Part shown: one piece after another, positions 1 to 6,581 of the stretch
Layout: the number at the start of each line of letters is the position of its first letter
Numbering within the stretch: the stretch's first letter is position 1
NCBI GenBank assembly: GCA_903928615.1
Contig: CAIYRJ010000367.1
Span: 1-7,190 of the forward strand
Source of the DNA: an uncultured Actinomycetes bacterium
GTDB lineage: Bacteria; Actinomycetota; Thermoleophilia; Miltoncostaeales; Miltoncostaeaceae
Length of the DNA: 7,190 nt
Reading direction: 5' to 3'
Position numbers and translations under genes: made by a program
Notes under the pieces: generated by a model
The model's database searches: none
The model's input: the letters and a program-made list of their open reading frames with translations, nothing else
Told to the model about the DNA's origin: nothing

Positions 1-1554
1 CGTCGTGTGTGCGACGGCGGCGCTCACACCGTCGCGCGTACCCAGGTGGAATGCCGACACCCGCTCGCCGTACTCGGCGGTCTCCAGCGCGCCGCACGGG
101 CCCGGGCCTGCGGGGTCGGTGAACCCGCAGGCGCCCTGCTGCTCGTCGAGCAGGCCGCCGATCTCGGCGTGTGTGGTGGGGATGACGAAGCGATCGATCG
201 ACTTCGCCAGGCCCAGCAGGCGGTACATCTCCTCCACCTCGTGGGCGGTCATGCCCACGGCCTCGGCCAGTGCCGGGTCGGGCTGGCCGCCCACCGTCTT
301 GGTGCGCATGTACGAGCGCATTGCCGCCAGGCGCTTCAGCGTGTCGCGAATGACCGTCTCATCGCCGGCCGACAGCAGGTTGGCCAGGAATTGCACGGGA
401 ATGCGCAGGTCGTCGATGGCGGGAAAGACATCGTCGGGGTCGGCCTCGGCGCCCTCGCCCTCGATCATGTTCATCACCGGCGAGAGCGGCGGCACGTACC
501 AGACCATGGGCAGCGTGCGGTACTCGGGGTGCAGCGGCAGGGCCACCCGGTGCTTCATGGCCAGCTTCCAGATGGGCGAGCGCACCGCGGCGTCCACCCA
601 GTCCTCCGGAATGCCGGCGGCCAGGGCGTCCGCCCGCACCTGGGGGTCCTCGGGGTCGAGGAACACCTCGAGCTGGGCATCGAGCAGGTCGTGCTCGTCG
701 GGCGTCGCCGCCGCGGCCTCGACCTTGTCGGCGTCGTACAGCACCACGCCCACGTACCGGATGCGCCCCACGCAGGTCTCACTGCAGATGGTGGTCATGC
801 CGGCCTCGAGGCGTGGGTAGCACAGGGTGCACTTCTCGGCCTTGCCGCTCTCCCAGTTGAAGTAGACCTTCTTGTAAGGGCAGCTGCTCACGCACATGCG
901 CCAGCCGCGGCAGGCGTCCTGGTCGACCAGCACGATGCCGTCCTCGTCGCGCTTGTACATGGCGCCCGAGGGGCACGAGGCCACGCACGACGGGTTGAGG
1001 CAGTGCTCGCAGCTGCGCGGCAGGTACATCATGAAGACCTGCTCATACTCCATGCGCACGGCCTCCTCGAGGCCCTGCATGTTGGGGTCCTGCGGCCCGT
1101 TGGTGGGCCCGCCGGCGAGGTCGTCCTCCCAGTTCGGGCCCCACTCGATGCTCATGTCCTGCCCGGTCACCTGCGAGATGGGGCGTGCCACCGGCTGGTG
1201 CTTCTGCGGGCCGGCGTCGAACAGGTCGCCATACCGGTAGGTGAAGGGCTCGTAGTAGTCCCCGAGCTCGGGCAGGTCGGGGTTGAAGAAGATGTTCGCC
1301 AGGCGCCGGGCGCGAGGGCCGGAGCGCAGGCGCAGCGTGCCGCCGCGGGTGAGCTCCCACCCGCCGCGCCAGCGGTCCTGGTCCTCCCACCGCTTGGGGT
1401 AGCCCTGGCCAGGCTTGGTTTCGACGTCGTTGAACCACATGTACTCGGCGCCCGAGCGGTTGGTCCACACGTTCTTGCAGGTGACGCTGCAGGTGTGGCA
1501 CCCGATGCACTTGTCGAGGTTCATCACCATGCCCATCTGGGCCTTGACGCGCAT
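1..1554 (-). CDS. narH: Respiratory nitrate reductase beta subunit NarH (3' end cut off by window edge)
   Basis: This is the iron-sulfur subunit that passes electrons from the NarI cytochrome b to NarG on the cytoplasmic side of the membrane. Reading back from the ATG at 1554 gives 518 codons with no stop before the left edge. All four Cys clusters of the family are visible: C16/C19/C22/C26, C182/C185/C190/C194, C215/C221/C225 and C242/C245/C257/C261. In the third, W218 replaces the usual second Cys (motif CRGWRMC), which is the known NarH signature of the [3Fe-4S] centre. The Cys spacing matches my memory of E. coli NarH with a constant two-residue shift. The LPLHPEYRTLPMVWYVPPLSP block and the later RIPVQFLANLLSAGD block are also typical. 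E. coli NarH has about 512 residues, so only a short tail is probably missing. The start overlaps the narG stop by one base, and narJ and narI would be expected next. Confidence 0.97.
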   Translation of the reverse strand, partial: MRVKAQMGMVMNLDKCIGCHTCSVTCKNVWTNRSGAEYMWFNDVETKPGQGYPKRWEDQDRWRGGWELTRGGTLRLRSGPRARRLANIFFNPDLPELGDYYEPFTYRYGDLFDAGPQKHQPVARPISQVTGQDMSIEWGPNWEDDLAGGPTNGPQDPNMQGLEEAVRMEYEQVFMMYLPRSCEHCLNPSCVASCPSGAMYKRDEDGIVLVDQDACRGWRMCVSSCPYKKVYFNWESGKAEKCTLCYPRLEAGMTTICSETCVGRIRYVGVVLYDADKVEAAAATPDEHDLLDAQLEVFLDPEDPQVRADALAAGIPEDWVDAAVRSPIWKLAMKHRVALPLHPEYRTLPMVWYVPPLSPVMNMIEGEGAEADPDDVFPAIDDLRIPVQFLANLLSAGDETVIRDTLKRLAAMRSYMRTKTVGGQPDPALAEAVGMTAHEVEEMYRLLGLAKSIDRFVIPTTHAEIGGLLDEQQGACGFTDPAGPGPCGALETAEYGERVSAFHLGTRDGVSAAVAHTT

Positions 1555-4500
1555 CAGTACGTGACCTCCGTGCGGCGGCGGCGGATGACCGTCAGCTCGT
1601 CGCGTTGCGTTCCGGTGGGGCCGTAGTAGTTGAAGCCCCATGACAACTGCGCGTACCCGCCGATCATGTGCGTCGGCTTCATGGTGATGCGCGTGAGCGA
1701 GTTGTGCGTGCCGCCGCGCTGGCCCGAAACCTCCGAAATCGGCACGTTGATGTGACGATCCTGCGCGTGGTACATGACCGACGTCCCCGTGGGGATCCGG
1801 TGCGACACCACAGCGCGGCAGGCCACCACGCCGTTCCGGTTGTAGGCCTCCACCCAGTCGTTGTCCTCCACGCCGATGTCCTTGGCGTCGTCGGGCGACA
1901 TCCAGATGACCGGGCCACCCCGGAACAGGGTGAGCATGTGCAGGTTGTCCTGGTAGGTCGAGTGGATCGACCACTTCGAGTGCGGGGTGAGGTACCGCAG
2001 GGTCACCTCGGCACCGCCGTCGCCGATCTCCTGGTTGCCCAGGTGCCGTGCCATGTTCAGCGGCGGCCGGTATGCCGGCAGGCCCTCGCCGTAGTCGAGC
2101 ATCCACGGGTGGTCCTGGTAGAAGGTCTGGCGGCCGGTAAGGGTGCGGAACGGCACGTCGCGGTCGATGTTGATGGTGAACGGCGAGTACCGGCGCTCGC
2201 GGCTCTCCATGCCCGACCACTCGGCCGAGCACATGACCTTCCGGGGCTGGATGCCCACCTCGCCGTAGGTAATGCGCGCGTCGGCGTGCTCCTCGGCCAG
2301 GTCGGTGAGCGGCAGGCCCACCCGCTTCTGCAGGTGCTCGAAGCCCAGCACCCCCACGCGCCCGTTGGTGACGCCGGAGAAGGCCAGGATGGTCTCGCAG
2401 GCCTGGTCGGCGCGCTCCATGATGGGCCGGCCGGCCGTGGGGCCCTCCCGCACCAGACCGTGGCGCTCGCCCAGGTCGGCCTCCTCCACGTCGGGCGACC
2501 ACGAGGTGCCCTTGAACCCGGTGCCGGCCTTCACCGACAGCGGGCCGAGCGAACCCATCTTGGCCCGGATGGCGCCGTAGTCGCGCTCCACCACGGCCAG
2601 CGTGGGCATGGTGCGGCCCGGCTCGGGCGCGCACTCGCCCTTGGTCCAGTCGAGCAGCGGGGCGCCCACCTGGGCCAGTTCGCCGGGGGTGTCGTGCATC
2701 AGCGGCACGGCCACGATGTCCTTGCGCACGCCCAGGTGCTTCCCGCCCATCGTCGAGAACGCGTCGGCGATGCGCATGAAGATGTCCCAGTCGGTGCGGG
2801 TCTCCCACGGCGGGTCGATGGCCGGCGCGAAGGAGTGCACGAACGGGTGCAGGTCGGTGGTCGAGATGTCGTCCTTCTCGTACCAGGTGGCCGCCGGCAG
2901 CACGATGTCGCTGTGCAGGCACGTGCCGTTCATGCGGAAGTCGAGCGTGACCAGCAGGTCCAACTTGCCGCGCACGGGCTCATCGCGCCACACGACGTCC
3001 TGCGGGCGCTGGTCCTCGGGGGTCTCGTCGGTGCGGATGACCGCCGTGGTCACGCCCAGCAGGTGCTCGAGGAAGAACTCGTGGCCCTTGCTCGACGAGC
3101 CCAGCAGGTTGCTGCGCCACACGGTCAGCACGCGGGGCCAGTTGGCGGGGTCGCCGGGATCCTCGGCGCTGAACTTCAGGTCGCGCGACTGCAGCTGCTC
3201 CACCACGTGGGCCACGGGCTCGATGCCCTTGTCCTCGGCCTCGCGGGTGAGGTCGACCGGGTTGCGGTCGAACGTGGGGTACGCGGGCAGCCAGCCCATG
3301 CGCGCCGCCTGCAGGTAGCAGTCGGCGAAGTGCTTGCCCTGCAGTGCGCCGTTGCCGGTGGGCGACGACATCTCGTCGGCGCCGAAGGCCTCGTAGCGGT
3401 ACTGCTCGGTGGCCAGATACCAGAACGGGGTGGCCGGCTGCTGGCGCGGCGGGCGCGACCAGTCGAGGCCGAACGCCACCTGGCCGAACCCGGCGATGGG
3501 CCGCACCTTCTCCTGGCCGATGTAGTGCGCCCACCCGCCGCCGTTCACGCCCTGGCACCCGCACAGGAGCACCAAGCTGAGCATGGCCCGGTAGATCTGG
3601 TCGCTGTGGTACCAGTGGTTGGTACCGGCGCCCATCACGATCATCGAGCGGCCGCCCGTGACCTCGGCGTTGCGGGCGAACTCGCGGGCGATGCGCACCA
3701 CCACGTCGGCGTCGACGCCGGTGAGTTCCTCCTGCCATGCCGGCGTGTACGGCTCGCTGTCGTCGTAGCCGGTGGGCCACTGGCCCGGCAGCCCCTCGCG
3801 GTGGATGCCCAGGTTGGCGGCCATGAGGTCGAACACCGTGGTCACCAGCTGACCACCGATGCGCCTGGCGGGCACGCCGCGGCGCATGGTGGTGCCGCCC
3901 TCGGTAGCGCCCTGGTCGAAGCGGGGAAGGTCGACCTCCACCAGTTCCTCGTGGCGTCCCAACAGCGTGAGCGCCGGGTCGAGGTCGCCAAGCGCCAGGT
4001 TCCACTTGCCCTCGTCGGCGTCACCCCAGCGGTGGCCGATGGCCCCATTGGGCACGACCGCCTCGCCCGTGGCGGCGTCAACCAGCACGGTCTTGGCGTC
4101 GGCGTTGGCCTGCGCGGCGGCCTCGCCCCCCAGGTCGGTGGCCCGCAGCATGCGGCCCGCCACATGGGCGGTTCCGTCACGGGGCTCGAGCACCACCAGG
4201 AAGGGCATGTCGGTGTACTTCTTCGCGTAGTCGCGGAAGTACGGCACCTCACGGTCGAGGTGGAACTCCTTCATGATCACGTGCGCCATGGCCATGGCCA
4301 GGGCGCCGTCGGTGCCCGGCTGCGCCGCCAGCCAGTGGTCGGCGAACTTGGTGTGGTCGCTGTAGTCGGGCGACACCACCACCGTCTTCTGGCCCTTGTA
4401 CCGCGCCTCGGTCATGAAGTGCGCGTCGGGCGTGCGGGTCATGGGGATGTTCGATCCCCACATCACCAGGTAGCCGGCGTTGTACCAATCGGCCGATTCC

Positions 4501-5222
4501 GGCACGTCGGTCTGGTCACCCCACACCTGGGGCGATGCCGGTGGCAGGTCGGCGTACCAGTCGTAGAACGAGTTGCACACGCCGCCGATGAGCGAGTGGT
4601 ACCGCGCACCGGCCGAGTACGAGGCCATGGACATCGCCGGGATGGGCGAGAAGCCCACGATGCGGTCGGGGCCGTGCTGCGCGATGGTGTGCACGTGGGC
4701 CGCGGCCACCATGTCGGCGGCCTCCTGCCAGGTGGCGCGCACGAAGCCGCCCTTGCCGCGCTGGCTCACGTACGACTCGCGCGTGGCGGGGTCGGACTGG
4801 ATGCGCTCCCACGCCAGCACCGGGTCACCGGTCTCTGCCAGCGCCGCGCGGTAGGCGGTGAGCAGGGCGCCGCGCACGTAGGGGTAGCGAATGCGAAGCG
4901 GCGAGTACACGTACCACGAGAACGAGGCGCCGCGCGGGCACCCTCGGGGCTCGTAGTCGGGAACCTCGGCGCCGTTCTCGGGGTAGTCGGTCTGCTGGGT
5001 CTCCCACGTGACGATGCCGTCCTTCACGTGGACCTTCCACGAGCACGAGCCCGTGCAGTTCACGCCGTGGGTGGAGCGCACCACGCGGTCGTGCTTCCAG
5101 CGGTCGCGGTAGAACGACTCCCAGTTGCGGCTGCTCGGATCGGTGGCGCTCCACGCGCGCCCCGGTCCGTCGCCGATCTTCAGGAGGCCCCGTACCCCCA
5201 CTCGCGCTCGTACACCGGCCAC
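1554..5222 (-). CDS. narG: Respiratory nitrate reductase alpha (catalytic) subunit NarG
   Basis: This is the molybdenum catalytic subunit that reduces nitrate to nitrite with quinol-derived electrons. It has 1222 residues, against about 1230-1250 in well-known NarG proteins. The N-terminal FS0 cluster ligands are H52, C56, C60 and C95 (HGVNCTGSCSW, then EPRGCPRGAS); the His ligand is typical of NarG. The expected Mo-ligating Asp is D225 in YDWYADLPPASP, matching E. coli Asp222 in mature numbering. Further family blocks follow: GFSPIPAMSM near 190, NHWYHSDQIYRA, CGCQGVNGGGWAHY, SNLLGSSSKGHEF, and a C-terminal dinucleotide-binding domain with KPTHMIGGYAQLSWGFNYYG. No twin-arginine signal is visible at the N-terminus, so the enzyme should face the cytoplasm. 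The start is GTG at 5222, the first start in the open frame, preceded by a G-rich Shine-Dalgarno sequence; a GTG seven codons further in is an alternative. No truncation or frameshift is seen. Mature enzyme needs bis-MGD, which links it to moaA and moeA nearby. Confidence 0.98.
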   Translation of the reverse strand: MAGVRARVGVRGLLKIGDGPGRAWSATDPSSRNWESFYRDRWKHDRVVRSTHGVNCTGSCSWKVHVKDGIVTWETQQTDYPENGAEVPDYEPRGCPRGASFSWYVYSPLRIRYPYVRGALLTAYRAALAETGDPVLAWERIQSDPATRESYVSQRGKGGFVRATWQEAADMVAAAHVHTIAQHGPDRIVGFSPIPAMSMASYSAGARYHSLIGGVCNSFYDWYADLPPASPQVWGDQTDVPESADWYNAGYLVMWGSNIPMTRTPDAHFMTEARYKGQKTVVVSPDYSDHTKFADHWLAAQPGTDGALAMAMAHVIMKEFHLDREVPYFRDYAKKYTDMPFLVVLEPRDGTAHVAGRMLRATDLGGEAAAQANADAKTVLVDAATGEAVVPNGAIGHRWGDADEGKWNLALGDLDPALTLLGRHEELVEVDLPRFDQGATEGGTTMRRGVPARRIGGQLVTTVFDLMAANLGIHREGLPGQWPTGYDDSEPYTPAWQEELTGVDADVVVRIAREFARNAEVTGGRSMIVMGAGTNHWYHSDQIYRAMLSLVLLCGCQGVNGGGWAHYIGQEKVRPIAGFGQVAFGLDWSRPPRQQPATPFWYLATEQYRYEAFGADEMSSPTGNGALQGKHFADCYLQAARMGWLPAYPTFDRNPVDLTREAEDKGIEPVAHVVEQLQSRDLKFSAEDPGDPANWPRVLTVWRSNLLGSSSKGHEFFLEHLLGVTTAVIRTDETPEDQRPQDVVWRDEPVRGKLDLLVTLDFRMNGTCLHSDIVLPAATWYEKDDISTTDLHPFVHSFAPAIDPPWETRTDWDIFMRIADAFSTMGGKHLGVRKDIVAVPLMHDTPGELAQVGAPLLDWTKGECAPEPGRTMPTLAVVERDYGAIRAKMGSLGPLSVKAGTGFKGTSWSPDVEEADLGERHGLVREGPTAGRPIMERADQACETILAFSGVTNGRVGVLGFEHLQKRVGLPLTDLAEEHADARITYGEVGIQPRKVMCSAEWSGMESRERRYSPFTINIDRDVPFRTLTGRQTFYQDHPWMLDYGEGLPAYRPPLNMARHLGNQEIGDGGAEVTLRYLTPHSKWSIHSTYQDNLHMLTLFRGGPVIWMSPDDAKDIGVEDNDWVEAYNRNGVVACRAVVSHRIPTGTSVMYHAQDRHINVPISEVSGQRGGTHNSLTRITMKPTHMIGGYAQLSWGFNYYGPTGTQRDELTVIRRRRTEVTY
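1564..1569 (-). promoter_or_regulatory. Ribosome binding site of narH inside the narG 3' end
   Basis: On the minus strand, GGAGGT lies nine bases before the narH ATG, within the last codons of narG. With the TGATG stop/start overlap it supports this narH start and suggests that narG and narH are translated together from one mRNA, giving equal amounts of the two subunits. Confidence 0.8.
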
Positions 5223-5227
5223 TGCGT

Positions 5228-5233
5228 CCCCCT
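5228..5233 (-). promoter_or_regulatory. Probable ribosome binding site of narG
   Basis: On the minus strand, AGGGGG sits five bases before the GTG at 5222. It is the main reason to prefer this start over the in-frame GTG seven codons downstream, whose upstream bases (GAGCGCGA) match less well. Confidence 0.55.
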
Positions 5234-5242
5234 GGGTCGAGG

Positions 5243-5261
5243 CAACCCCATAGTGGGGTTG
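5243..5261 (-). promoter_or_regulatory. Perfect 8-bp inverted repeat upstream of narG (candidate operator or 5' UTR hairpin)
   Basis: CAACCCCATAGTGGGGTTG is a perfect inverted repeat with 8-bp arms and a 3-base centre. It ends 20 bases before the narG GTG and lies just outside the presumed ribosome binding site. On the narG strand it is not followed by a T run, so it does not look like a terminator for moaA. It may be a binding site for a dimeric regulator of the nar operon, or a stable hairpin in the leader. It does not resemble the FNR consensus TTGAT-N4-ATCAA. The regulator is unknown. Confidence 0.5.
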
Positions 5262-5274
5262 TTCTGCCTTATGA

Positions 5275-5290
5275 GGGAATAACTACTCCC
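5275..5290 (-). promoter_or_regulatory. Imperfect inverted repeat in the moaA-narG gap
   Basis: GGGAATAACTACTCCC matches its reverse complement at 12 of 16 positions, with GGGA/TCCC ends and a TA-rich middle. This is the most AT-rich part of the 100-bp gap and so the likeliest place for narG promoter elements or a second regulator site. I could not pick a convincing -35/-10 pair. Confidence 0.3.
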
Positions 5291-5309
5291 ATTCTTTCCG
5301 CAGCGCCGT

Positions 5310-5321
5310 GGACGTATGTCC
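5310..5321 (-). promoter_or_regulatory. Short dyad next to the moaA stop codon
   Basis: GGACGTATGTCC has 4-bp arms (GGAC/GTCC) and matches its reverse complement at 10 of 12 positions. It starts one base beyond the moaA stop. No T run follows on the minus strand, so a rho-independent terminator is not supported. A site this short can occur by chance. Confidence 0.2.
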
Positions 5322-5322
5322 C

Positions 5323-6306
5323 TCAGCCGCCGATGCGGCTCATCGAACGCCCGTCGTACGACCACCCGGGCTGCCCGATGCGGTGGCCGGCGGGCTTGTG
5401 CGCAACGGCATCGGCCAGCACCGCGGCCAGGCCATCGTCGTCGGCGCCGGCCCGCATGGGCGTGCGCAGGTCGGCCTCGCCGGTGGCGAACAGGCAGGTG
5501 CGCAGCTGGCCATCGGCGGTGAGCCTGACGCGGTCGCACTGGGCGCAGAACGGCTCGGTGACCGACGACACGAACTGCACCTCGCCCCGGCCGTCGGCGA
5601 AGCGCCATGAGGTGGCGGGTGCCGACGGACGCTCGCGCGCGGCGGGCGCCAGCGGCCAGCGGGCATCCACCATGCGGCGCAGCTCGTCGCCCGGAATCAC
5701 CTGCTCGGCCGTCCACGCGCCGTCGGCGTCGAGCGGCATCGACTCGATGAACCGCACCACGAACGGCCCGGTACGGGCCATCTCGGCCAACGGCAGCACG
5801 TCGAGTTCACCCAGCCCGCGCTGCAGCACGGCATTCACCTTGATGGGGCCCAGGTCGGCGTGGCGCGCACATGCGGCCAGGCCCTCGAGCACGCGGTCGA
5901 GGTCGCGGCGGCGGGTGATGGCCTCGAAGCGGTCGGGGTCGAGCGAGTCGACGCTCACGTTCACCCGGCGCAGGCCCGCCTGCACCAGGTCGTCGAGCCG
6001 GTCGGCCAGCAGCACGCCGTTGGTGGTCATCGACACCTCGCGGACGCCCGGTAGTGCGGCGATGTCGGCGACGATGCCCGCGAGGTCGGGGCGCATCAGC
6101 GGCTCGCCGCCGGTCACGCGCACGTCGCTCACGCCCCACCGCGCCATCACGCGCACCAGCCGCGCGATCTCCTCACGCGTGAGCACCTCGTCGCGGGGCA
6201 GCCAGCGAAGCCCCTCGGCCGGCATGCAATATCGGCACCGCAGGTTGCACCGGTCGGTCACCGACACCCGTGCCGAGCGCACCACCCTGCCGAATGCGTC
6301 TGCCAT
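5323..6306 (-). CDS. moaA: GTP 3',8-cyclase MoaA (molybdenum cofactor synthesis)
   Basis: This radical-SAM enzyme converts GTP to 3',8-cyclo-GTP, which MoaC turns into cyclic pyranopterin monophosphate, the first step of molybdenum cofactor synthesis in the cytoplasm. The product has 327 residues, usual for the family. The N-terminal radical-SAM cluster motif is C20-x3-C24-x2-C27 (DRCNLRCRYCMP), followed by GGEP at 66-69 for SAM binding. The second, substrate-side [4Fe-4S] cluster is C254-x2-C257-x13-C271, with R259 and R261 where GTP-contacting arginines are expected. The chain ends in Gly-Gly (SRIGG), a known functional feature of MoaA. The ATG at 6306 fits the family N-terminus; the frame stays open upstream and a GTG four codons earlier (6318) is possible. 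No strong ribosome binding site is visible. It runs toward narG with a 100-bp gap and may share its transcript. Confidence 0.97.
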   Translation of the reverse strand: MADAFGRVVRSARVSVTDRCNLRCRYCMPAEGLRWLPRDEVLTREEIARLVRVMARWGVSDVRVTGGEPLMRPDLAGIVADIAALPGVREVSMTTNGVLLADRLDDLVQAGLRRVNVSVDSLDPDRFEAITRRRDLDRVLEGLAACARHADLGPIKVNAVLQRGLGELDVLPLAEMARTGPFVVRFIESMPLDADGAWTAEQVIPGDELRRMVDARWPLAPAARERPSAPATSWRFADGRGEVQFVSSVTEPFCAQCDRVRLTADGQLRTCLFATGEADLRTPMRAGADDDGLAAVLADAVAHKPAGHRIGQPGWSYDGRSMSRIGG

Positions 6307-6365
6307 TATTCCGTGCACGAAGGGCAAAATACCTGAATCGACACGAAACGACGAAGGGACACCCC
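6307..6365. promoter_or_regulatory. Divergent intergenic region between moaA and the DUF6457 gene
   Basis: Only 59 bp separate the two divergent starts, so both promoters and any shared control must lie here or inside the coding ends. The stretch is more AT-rich than its surroundings (AAAATA at 6326-6331). An 8-base direct repeat, ACGAAGGG, occurs at 6317-6324 and 6351-6358, 34 bases apart. The second copy overlaps the ribosome binding site of the plus-strand gene. TATTTT on the minus strand could be a -10 element for moaA, but I see no good -35 partner. The assignment as a promoter region rests mainly on gene orientation. Confidence 0.5.
6354..6359 (+). promoter_or_regulatory. Ribosome binding site of the DUF6457 gene
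   Basis: AAGGGA lies six bases before the ATG at 6366. It fixes that start in place of the ATG at 6270 further upstream in the same frame, which would lie inside moaA on the other strand. Confidence 0.7.
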
Positions 6366-6581
6366 ATGACCGACCGCGAGTGGATGGATGCACTGGCCGC
6401 CGAACTGGGCACGCCGGCTCCCACGCCCGAGCAACATGAGGCCATCCTGAACCTGGCCGGCGTGGCCGCCCACGCATCGCAGCGCACGGCCGCGCCGTCC
6501 ACCGCGTGGATGGCCGCGAACTCGGGCCGCACCGTGGACGAGGTGCTGGCCATCGCCCGGCGCCTGGCCGGCGACGAGTGA
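6366..6581 (+). CDS. Small DUF6457-like protein
   Basis: The product is a 71-residue soluble protein of unknown function. It begins REWMDALAAELG and continues with an alpha-helical pattern: a helix near 20-35 (EAILNLAGVAAHASQR), the TAAPSTAWMAANSG block at about 39-52, and a last helix with VDEVLAIARRLAG. From memory this is the layout of DUF6457, a small domain found mainly in Actinomycetota, alone or fused to MobA-like nucleotidyltransferases and near molybdenum cofactor genes; no profile search was run. There is no signal peptide, membrane segment or Cys motif. Its stop overlaps the moeA GTG by four bases (GTGA), so the two are almost certainly co-transcribed and probably translationally coupled. 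A role in cofactor synthesis or in handing the cofactor to enzymes is inferred from context only. Confidence 0.75.
   Translation: MTDREWMDALAAELGTPAPTPEQHEAILNLAGVAAHASQRTAAPSTAWMAANSGRTVDEVLAIARRLAGDE

Noticed and set aside
7..1626. A 539-codon plus-strand open frame antisense to narH
   Set aside because: Its composition is the same low-complexity shadow type; the minus-strand frame carries every NarH cysteine motif.
5100..5222. Twin-arginine export signal on NarG
   Set aside because: The first 45 residues contain no RR-x-F/L-type motif followed by a hydrophobic stretch, so a periplasm-facing NarG is not supported.
5243..5261. Rho-independent terminator between moaA and narG
   Set aside because: The hairpin is followed on the minus strand by CCTCGACC, with no T run, and it lies about 60 bases past the moaA stop, close to the narG start.
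1668..5282. A 1204-codon open frame on the plus strand, fully antisense to narG
   Set aside because: It is a by-product of GC-rich codon usage in narG. The translation is low-complexity, rich in His, Val, Arg, Ala and Gly, with no recognisable domain, whereas the minus strand encodes a complete NarG.
5223..5322. Moco riboswitch or other structured leader RNA ahead of narG
   Set aside because: The gap is only 100 bp and shows separate short dyads, not the larger multi-helix fold known for the Moco motif.
6270..6365. Upstream ATG at 6270 for the DUF6457 gene
   Set aside because: It would overlap moaA and adds residues unlike the family. The ATG at 6366 has a well-placed ribosome binding site.
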